Source of the DNA: Cycas panzhihuaensis
Lineage: Eukaryota > Cycadophyta
NCBI GenBank assembly: GCA_023213395.1
Contig: CM041465.1
Coordinates: 150,047,741 to 150,111,740 of the forward strand
Length of the DNA stretch: 64,000 nucleotides
Direction of reading: 5' to 3'
The translations under genes and the position numbers were made by a program. Each line of letters starts with the position of its first letter. The stretch's first letter is position 1. Below, in pieces: positions 57,169-64,000 of the stretch. Below the pieces are notes generated by a model. That model was not told the origin of the DNA, did no database searches, and saw nothing but the letters and a program-made list of their open reading frames with translations.

Positions 57169-57447
57169 TGTTAGGATTAGTAATTTGACAAGCACATCAA
57201 ACCCTAATGGTGAGCAACAAAAGATAAAGTATGCACAGAATAGACACCATGTTGGAGAATTGACCAAAACTCAATTATAAACAAGTAAGAGTACATACTT
57301 ATAGTACAACCTCACCACTAGAGAAAGAACCCCATTGGACTACTTAGAGGTGGCACACATATCAAGGTGGCCCATAACTCTAATACAATATACAAAAGAT
57401 AGAGAGAGTTTACATAGGGCTAATGGAATTGAGTATTACACCCAACA
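57169..57447 (-). repeat. Element F 3' LTR (left copy)
   Basis: 279 bp; on the minus strand it starts TGTTGGGTGTAATACTC and ends CTAATCCTAACA. Five substitutions from the right copy. Confidence 0.95.
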
Positions 57448-58650
57448 TTCCCGCCTGTAATAGTCAATTACATAAATGTCGTCACTTCAATGATAAGCTC
57501 AAGTCTCCAAAAATTCTTTGGATCGTAATCAGCCGCACATAATAAGAAAGCTGCTGAAGTCCATATGAAGTGGAGTCCATCTACCGGAATGTATGGGTTA
57601 TCAGCCGCTACAACCGCCAGTTGGGTAGGAACTCCCTTTGTATACATGGAGCACTCAGGAGCTGGCAAGAGTAGCTGTATAAGGTCCCACCCCTTGCTCG
57701 TATGGGAGTGCAAGCAGGAAAATATATATGTATAAAGCACATGGCAAGCAAGAGTAGCTTCTAAAAGTGTGTCCTACCTCTTGCTCAATAGGACTAGCAC
57801 TTCTTTGGCATCTAATGGCCAGAAATACAATGGCACTATGGCCTCAAACATGCCACATGGGCTAAAAGGATGCCTCATTGGGCTAACAACTTGCCACCGT
57901 GGGCAAAAATAACCAGCATTAGAAATTTTTACATGACTGAAAATAATATGTGACTTGTGTAACACATGTGACTCTCTCTCATAGATGAAGTACAATATGA
58001 TCACAATGGGTTCTTCAAGAGCTAAAAAGAAGTCCATAGTACATGTCATCCCCCCTATTCAGGGTACATTACATCAAGAAGCCTTGAAAATGCAATATGT
58101 GCCTCAAGAAACTGAGAAAAAATGAAGACAAATATAAACCTATGACTTTGAACTTAAAAATCTCCATGAAAACAACTCCAAAATGTGTCAAATGACCTGT
58201 TAAATGAAAGCTCTCTCTGTTACGGATCCAACGCAATGCATGTAATCGAAATCGGACCTCCCAATCTCAAGATACAGTCAGAAAGGTGACAAGTACTCCT
58301 TAATAATGCCAAAAAAAGGATGAAATAGAGATAGCCCCCTTCATAAGCTGGCTGTTGGTCATATGAGGGCTCCATAAAACCTGGGGCTGAAGTGATGAGG
58401 GGCTGAATGGGTCCAAAATTATTATCCAATGTATTTAAATCCAAAATTTCAAACTCAACAAAATATAACCCTTTTTAACGAAATTTAAAATTCGTCGTAT
58501 GCAATAAACACTCATTAGCCCTAATATTTTAGGGTTTCAAATATGATAAAGGGCGCCACCATTTTTCTTTGATATTTGCAGGTTCATTGTCATTACGAGA
58601 GCTGCCATCACCATAGTTGTGCAGGTCTCACCGCCATGGTATGCAGGTGA
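57448..58650 (-). other. Element F interior, no recognised gene
   Basis: Short frames only (58,444-58,220; 58,049-57,774; 57,740-57,468, all minus). None resembles a known domain. It may include the continuation of the captured gene or its 3' UTR. Confidence 0.45.
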
Positions 58651-58654
58651 GCAA

Positions 58655-59070
58655 GATGGCGACGAATCTGTGGGAATGGCACCACATCGATCCCCACTAC
58701 ATCAGAAACACCTATTTTTCAAAGTAGGAACTTCTCGGCCAAGTTGCGCCCCTATGCAGAGCACTTTAGAATTGGGTTTCAGAAGACCTTCCTTAATTAA
58801 ATCCTGAAACAGAATCGAGAGGGCATCCACCTTTCACCTCCAATCGCGTGTGGTCCAAAGGATTTTCAACTTCAGATTTGGCGTCTGCAACTGAATGGTA
58901 TGCTCTTCCTGCGATTTGACGAAGGCGAGGCCGTGGCGGTGCCTCAAATGCATTGGCTCTTCGAGGGCTGTTCCAAAATTTGGGTTTGTTTGACAGGAAA
59001 GAAGGATGATGATACTAGGTCGCACGGCAGTCATGTCGTCTCTATGCTCAAGCAAATCGTTCATATCCAC
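58655..59070 (-). pseudogene. Captured plant methyltransferase-like gene fragment
   Basis: On the minus strand an open frame (59,070-58,834) leads through a TGA into KVDALSILFQDLIKEGLL, KPNSKVLCIGAQLGREV and, after a 1-nt shift, KIGVSDVVGIDVVPFPQ. Pattern: D-L-x-x-x-G-L-L-x-x-x-S-K-x-L-C-x-G-A-x-x-G-x-E-V-x-x-L-x-x-x-G-V-x-D-x-V-G-I-D. As I recall it, this matches the motif I region (nucleotide-binding GxxxG-type loop) of plant SAM-dependent methyltransferase-like proteins. The upstream LKLKILWTTRDW also fits their N-terminal part. The downstream catalytic half was not found, so it is a fragment. Orientation equals that of the host element, as expected for transduction. Confidence 0.55.
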
Positions 59071-59209
59071 GAGGGCGGCGGCTCTAACTTTGCGCCATCA
59101 GCTGCCATCTTCTACCTTTCGCACGGGCCATTTCTTGATAGCGTTATCGAGAAAAGGTTGCCACAGAAGTTAACTCCATATTTCAAAAGACATGCCCTCT
59201 AGTTTGTTT

Positions 59210-60188
59210 CCAATCATGGTAAGCCTTCAAGGCTAGAATGGAATCCACCACCATTATTGATGAGCCCCCTTATTCCAAATCAGATGCTTAAAAGGTTAGA
59301 AGTTGCATTTCAAGGAGTGCACATGATTCAAACCAGCCACCGGGGCCAATAGGACGCCCAAAATTCGTTGTACATGCCCTGGAAAACACTCTGAAAACCT
59401 TTGCTGGGATAATTTCGCCTTCAATCGTAGCTCAACATTACAAATGCAGGCCGAGGGCAATACAAAAGATACTTCACGCCCAATTGCAAGATCATGTGAT
59501 TCAGAGCACATAGAATATGGCACAACATTGAGGCCATTGGCAGCAGTTAGAGCCCAACACATGGCAGTTTTTTTCTTTCTTTCTTTTTTTTTTTCTTTTT
59601 TTTTTTTTTTTTTCGTGGAAAAAACATAAGAATATAGGCCAGATTTGAAGGCCTGGAATACAAAATTTTTGAGCATAAGGAAAGTACATATCAACAAAAA
59701 TATATGTATAACCTGTAAATTTGTAAATCTTTTAAAAAATGAGTCTCTTCTAGCTTCCGGATAGCGAGAAGCACTCACTCAACTGCTGTTAACTGTTCCT
59801 GTAGCATTTTGTCCACTGATATGCGAAGGAAGCAATTAAATAAGAATTGAATCTACACAAAGAATTTGGTGGATTTTCATCTGCATGCAAATTTATTGTG
59901 GTACCACATGTAGAGAAAATGTCCATCGAAAGCGAGATCAACAGGCTTCAAACAGCCACAAAACTTCAAAACAGGCTTGAAAATAGCCTCTCCTCATCAT
60001 CAAAATAGCCCTTCAAATTTGAAATCAGTCCCATAACAAAATATGCATAAGATATAACTTGAAATGATCTTCAACTTGACAAAGTCTTGAAACAGGCACA
60101 TCAAAAAATTTACAAGACTTGAAAGCTTCAAAAACCAGGAATGACATGTACTAGGATTTGCAAGAAAAGCCTCCAAGGGTTGAACCTT
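59210..60188 (-). other. Element F leader with T-rich tract
   Basis: Region between the primer site and the captured fragment. Contains a plus-strand T-rich tract with scattered C (59,569-59,613). Frames are short or low-complexity; no domain is seen. Confidence 0.5.
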
Positions 60189-60202
60189 GGGCTCTGATAC
60201 CA
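60189..60202 (-). other. Primer binding site of element F
   Basis: The minus strand reads TGGTATCAGAGCCC immediately after the LTR, complementary to initiator tRNA-Met. It fixes the element's orientation. Confidence 0.93.
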
Positions 60203-60481
60203 TGTTAGGATTAGTAATTTGATAAGCACATCAAACCCTAATGGTGAGCAACAAAAGATAAAGTATGCACAGAATAGACACAATGTTGGAGAATTGGCCA
60301 AAGCTCAATTATAAACAAGTAAGAGTACATACTTATAGTACAACCTCACCACTAGAGAAAGAACCCCATTGGACTACTTAGAGGTGGCACACATATCAAG
60401 GTGGCCCACAACTCTAATACAATATACAAAAGATAGAGAGAGTTTACATAGGGCTAATGGAATTGAGTATTACACCCAACA
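60203..60481 (-). repeat. Element F 5' LTR (right copy)
   Basis: 279 bp, followed by the target duplication TATCT. Confidence 0.95.
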
Positions 60482-60486
60482 TATCT

Positions 60487-62630
60487 TAGACCCTAGAGCT
60501 TTCCTTTTATTTAAGGTCCTCATGCCTTTAGATATGTTCCTATACTTTGAGTTTCTAGTTCACTCCAACTACATTATACTTCATATTATGGGGCCTTTAT
60601 CTTATTTTTAGCCCCTAACATGGCTAGTCTTACCCCTACTTTCCATCATATTTAATCATTCCACCTTCTATTTCATCTACTTCTATGGCCCCTTTGTAAG
60701 GGCCTAGTATTTCCACTATCTCTATATGGGGGAAATTTTTTACCTAATTACATGGATTAGCCCCTCCACCTTCATCATCTCATATTCTTGCTTCCATACT
60801 TATCCACTCTATTTAGGTTGTATCCATTCTTACTAACCAGATACTTTCTATATCATCATAGATATAACCACCTCTTATCGGTATCACCCCTTCTCCTTGG
60901 AAATCTATTACCACATCCATTCTTCAACCTACTTAGGGAGCTAATTTATAGCTTAGACAAACTTATGGTCTACTTTTTTCTTCCTATCTAAGAATAGATG
61001 GATACCTCCCTTTTAGAGGTAGTGTTTATATCTTTTAGGCTTCTTCAGAGCCTAATGCGCCCTCTTCTCAAGCACCTTAGTCAACTATAAAAAAATGTAA
61101 CCACCCTCATATCCAAATGGTTGTTAAACCTCTTATGGTAATGCTTCTAATATTATCCAACCCACTCCACATCTTGATCAGCCTAACTATGGAGTAAGCC
61201 CTTTCACCTCAATCAAGTACTCAACTATCCTCCTCTTACCTCATGGAAAGGAGGATCTATATCGACTATAAGATGAACTTCTTTCCATAAGAGGTCCTTT
61301 TATTTCCCCTCTGACCTTTCGTCCCTAAACTCCTAAAGTTTACTGAAGAGTTAGGGTAAGATCCTATTATCCATGTCCAATCTTTTGCACTTTATTGCAC
61401 TAATTACCTTCCTTATGATCATATTATGATGTTGATCTTCTATAAGACCCTATTGGGTGATGCCAAAAAAATGGTTTCATAGGTTATTATATACAACTAT
61501 TCACTCCTTACAATAACTTGTTAACTCTTTTATCATCTACATTTATACTTTTGAGATGAGATGAGAGCCCTCTTTTCAAGAAAACAAGGGGCATATGAGT
61601 CTTTCCATGACTTTATTCATCATTTCGAGGACCCCATATATTTTTGCTAATGCCCCTTAGTTGATGATATACTTTTAAACTTATTTTTTAATGCTTTTAA
61701 GCATCAAATCCACCTTGAGGTCCTTAAACTTGGTCCAACTATATATGAAAGTTCCATTAATAGATGCTTAGCCCTTAAATCCTTTGAGATTCAGGTGGCA
61801 AATTAGAAATTAAATAAACCTTCTTACCCTCCTAAACAAGAGCTTGCTTCTAACTATAAAACCATTAAAGGAAATCAGACTTACAACCAACTCACGTCTA
61901 TCCTTTATTCCCTTGAGTGGTCCATTATGATTAAGCTTTTGACTTCTAATCTTGAACCTTCTAAAGACTTTGTCATTTATCATATTGATCAAAAGCTCAA
62001 CCAAGAGGCTAAGACTTCTTTATCTCCTAACAAGATAGGTCCTTAGTGTATATATCTCTAAACTAATTCTCATGGTAAATCTAAGTGTAATAAGCTCAAG
62101 CAGTTTAGTAGGATATGTGCCCTATCTAATCAATAATTGTCTCATCTAAACAAAGACTTGTTGATACATATTAACCTATTTCTTAATCACCATGATAAAT
62201 GTAATGGGAAGGGTCCCACTAAAGATAAGGGTATATTTATTAGTTCTAAATCTAATACTAAAGAGGCTTCTTCCCCCACCAAGTCCAGTAGGGGTAAAAA
62301 AAATAATCGTTATAATCAAAGGCCCCCTTTTAAGGATGATAAAAAATTTCAAGCCAAGACCATCAACATGGTGGAAATAAATAAACTTTTGAAAGTTAAA
62401 ACCTCCTCATTTAAGATAACTAAAGTTATTCTTAAGATTTCTCTTTGACCTATAGATATAGATCTCCATTGAACCCTCTCAAAGATCATCAAGATGAGGG
62501 TTTTTCCATCATAGAGGAGCTTAAGTCTATTTCTATAAGTACCTATATGTATAACTTGTTTAAGAGGAATCCTAAGTAGATGAAACTTTTTCTCAATGCC
62601 ATTAGTATTAAGAATCACGATTCTACCTAT
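60487..62630 (+). pseudogene. gag: Element K: decayed Tat gag, continued after F
   Basis: The Tat capsid blocks seen in B can be followed with stops: NYLPYDHIMMLIFYKTLLGD (about 61,405), SYESFHDFIHHFED-like AYESFHDFIHHFEDP (about 61,590), FFNAFKHQIHLEVLKLGP (about 61,690) and SINRCLALKSFEIQ (about 61,760). A basic Lys/Ser/Asn C-terminal region with an open frame (62,137-62,448) parallels the basic end of the B gag. The copy is AT-shifted and full of stops. It is bounded on the right by copia element G; protease is not reached. Confidence 0.7.
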
Positions 62631-63069
62631 TGATGATAGGTATCATATGCAATATCAACAAGATTAAATTTAAAGCACAAAATAGCAACAAATGAATATT
62701 GCACATGTACATATTATTTGATAGGTGGAAAGCCCCTTTTGGGGAAGAAAAACCACCTTTGAATTTAAGTTATTTACTGAGAAGATAAATATAGAACATA
62801 AGAACCTTACCAAGCTAACAAACCTCCTCTATACCAGATAATACCTTTAGACCAGACTTAAGACAACTTCTAGACAACATTCAGACCACCTCCTAGATTC
62901 TAGGAGGAGCTTTTTAAGGAGTAAGAGGTTCATTAGAATGGGAAGTTGTGCATTTCAATGAACTTACATAATAAATAATTATTAAACATAAACCTTATAA
63001 AAATGACTTTAGAAACTTAAATATATATTTAAGACATGTGACAAAAAAGTAACATTAATATTCATAACA
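62631..63069 (-). repeat. Element G 3' LTR
   Basis: About 436-439 bp. The minus-strand start is TGTTATGAAT; the end is CCTATCA or CCTATCATCA (62,634 or 62,631), ambiguous because TGATGATAGG offers two TG starts on the plus strand. Confidence 0.75.
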
Positions 63070-63080
63070 TCCCCCTTTAA
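63070..63080 (-). other. Polypurine tract of element G
   Basis: The minus strand reads TTAAAGGGGGA directly before the LTR. Confidence 0.85.
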
Positions 63081-63089
63081 CATTGACTT

Positions 63090-64000
63090 TTGTACAATAT
63101 AGAAGATAAAAAAGATCTTCATCATGGTTATGCTGCTTTGATAGAGACTTCTTTTATCTTTAATAAATCTCACAAATTTAAAAATTTTACTTCTGGCAAT
63201 GATTTAATAAGAATGTCAGCAACCTGTATATCTATAGGACAATAAGATAAATGAATAATATTATCAGTAACAAGATTACGTATAAAATGTTGATGTAATT
63301 CTATATGCTTAGTTCATGAATGAGCAACAAGATTAGTGACAATAGCAATAGCACCTTGATTATCAACTTTAAGTTCAATAGAAGAGTTAGGAAATAGACC
63401 AAGTTTACTTAAAAGATATTTGATCCATAATGCTTCTTTACTTGCTTCAATAAATGCTCGATATTTAACTTCTATTGATGATAATGTTAGAACCTACATT
63501 TTTTTACCAGACTAAGTAATAAGTGAGGAATCTAAGAAAAAAACATAGCTAGCTATTAATTTTTGATCATTAGAGTCTCTTGCCTAATCTAAATCAGTAT
63601 ATCCTATTAATTTTAGAGTATTATTACAAAAATTATAAGTTAAGCCATAAAAAGTAGTACTTTAAAGATATTTGAGGATTTATTTAGTGGCTTTCCAATG
63701 TGACTCATGTGGTTTTTACATATATCTAGAATATAGAGCAACATCATAGAAGATATCTAGTCGAGTATGTGTTAAATAAATTAGGCTTCCAATGAGTTGT
63801 CTATATAATGTCAGATCACAAAGTGGTGTTGAACAATCAGTAGATAACTTAACTCCTGATTGTAAGGGATTAGGAGTAGGTTTAGCATTTTCCATGTCAA
63901 ACCTTTTGATTAAGTCTAAGATATATTTAAATTGGGGTATTGTTATTTTTAAATTAGTTTGACAAATTTATAATCTGAGGAAATAATGTAAAAGACCTAA
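63090..64000 (-). pseudogene. pol: RT end and RNase H of element G
   Basis: Minus-strand blocks: PQFKYILDLIKRFDMENAKP, LYRQLIGSLIYLTHTRLDIF, KPHESHWKATK, LIGYTDLD (RNase H first Asp), SYVFFLDSSLIT, LSSIEVKYRAFIEASKEALW (Glu), NSSIELKVDNQGAIAI (Asp), HIELHQHFIRNLVTDN and VADILIKSLPEVKF. Stops replace Trp and Gln residues at several places. This is the standard Ty1/copia C terminus; the polymerase active site lies outside the window. Confidence 0.85.

Larger units (their letters stand above)
57169..60481 (-). mobile_element. Element F: non-autonomous LTR retrotransposon with captured gene fragment
   Basis: 279-bp LTRs (57,169-57,447 and 60,203-60,481), target duplication TATCT (57,164-57,168; 60,482-60,486). 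On the minus strand the primer site TGGTATCAGAGCCC adjoins the right LTR (60,202-60,189) and GGCGGGAA precedes the left LTR. The LTRs differ at five positions, so this is a relatively young insertion. The 2.75-kb interior has no gag or pol; it carries a methyltransferase-like fragment in the same orientation as the element. It sits inside the gag of element K. Confidence 0.93.
62631..64000 (-). mobile_element. Element G: Ty1/copia retrotransposon, 3' part (runs off window)
   Basis: On the minus strand RT/RNase H sequence from 64,000 ends near 63,090, followed by the polypurine tract AAAGGGGGA and an LTR starting TGTTATGAATATT at 63,069. Only the 3' end is in the window, so the target duplication cannot be confirmed. 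Relatively few stops compared with D. Confidence 0.85.

Noticed and set aside
58900-59202. A 100-codon plus-strand frame in F, first considered as a captured gene.
   Set aside because: The minus strand carries a recognisable methyltransferase-like pattern in the element's own orientation; the plus frame has no similarity I can name.

Overview
This looks like a 64-kb stretch of a large plant nuclear genome made almost entirely of nested LTR retrotransposons at different stages of decay. I see no intact host gene, rRNA, tRNA or CRISPR array. The families (Ty3/gypsy Tat and chromovirus, Ty1/copia), the tRNA-iMet primer sites and a captured plant methyltransferase-like fragment all point to a seed plant. 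The long, old, AT-rich decay between elements would suit a gymnosperm-type giant genome, but the species is inference only.

Layout. (A) 1 to about 10,430, minus strand: Tat-lineage Ty3/gypsy element, 5'-truncated, with part of its 3' LTR at the window start. 10,431-11,054: non-TE sequence that may hold exons of a dead host gene on the minus strand. (C) 11,055-17,104, plus: complete Reina-like chromovirus with 379-bp LTRs and TSD TCCTC. (E) about 17.1-21.7 kb, minus: very old gypsy element, cut in its integrase by the next element. (B) 21,710-38,124, plus: complete 16.4-kb Tat element with about 2.55-kb LTRs and TSD GTAGG. (H) 39,813-40,480: solo copia LTR, TSD CAAAG. (I) 40,838-44,911, minus: copia-type element with gag only, TSD ATTTT. 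(D) 44,989-50,313, plus: complete but dead Ty1/copia, TSD CTTAT. (J) about 50.5-51.1 kb: decayed copia protease/integrase. (K) about 56.5-62.6 kb, plus: decayed Tat leader and gag. K is interrupted by (F) 57,169-60,481, minus, a non-autonomous element carrying a methyltransferase-like gene fragment (TSD TATCT), and is bounded by (G) 62.63 kb to the window end, minus, a copia element.

The most interesting system is shared by A and B, two diverged Tat elements in opposite orientation. Both have the order gag-PR-RT-RNase H-INT, then a multi-exon gene on the opposite strand, then a second (archaeal-type) RNase H in the sense direction just before the 3' LTR. The antisense gene has a conserved TATA promoter, an arginine-rich first exon, a plant-mobile-domain-like region, an acidic tract, a GT-AG intron whose splicing keeps the frame in both copies, and a charged C-terminal exon. 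The ordinary RNase H looks degenerate at its first catalytic position, so the distal RNase H may supply the activity. Both copies are now broken by stops and frameshifts.
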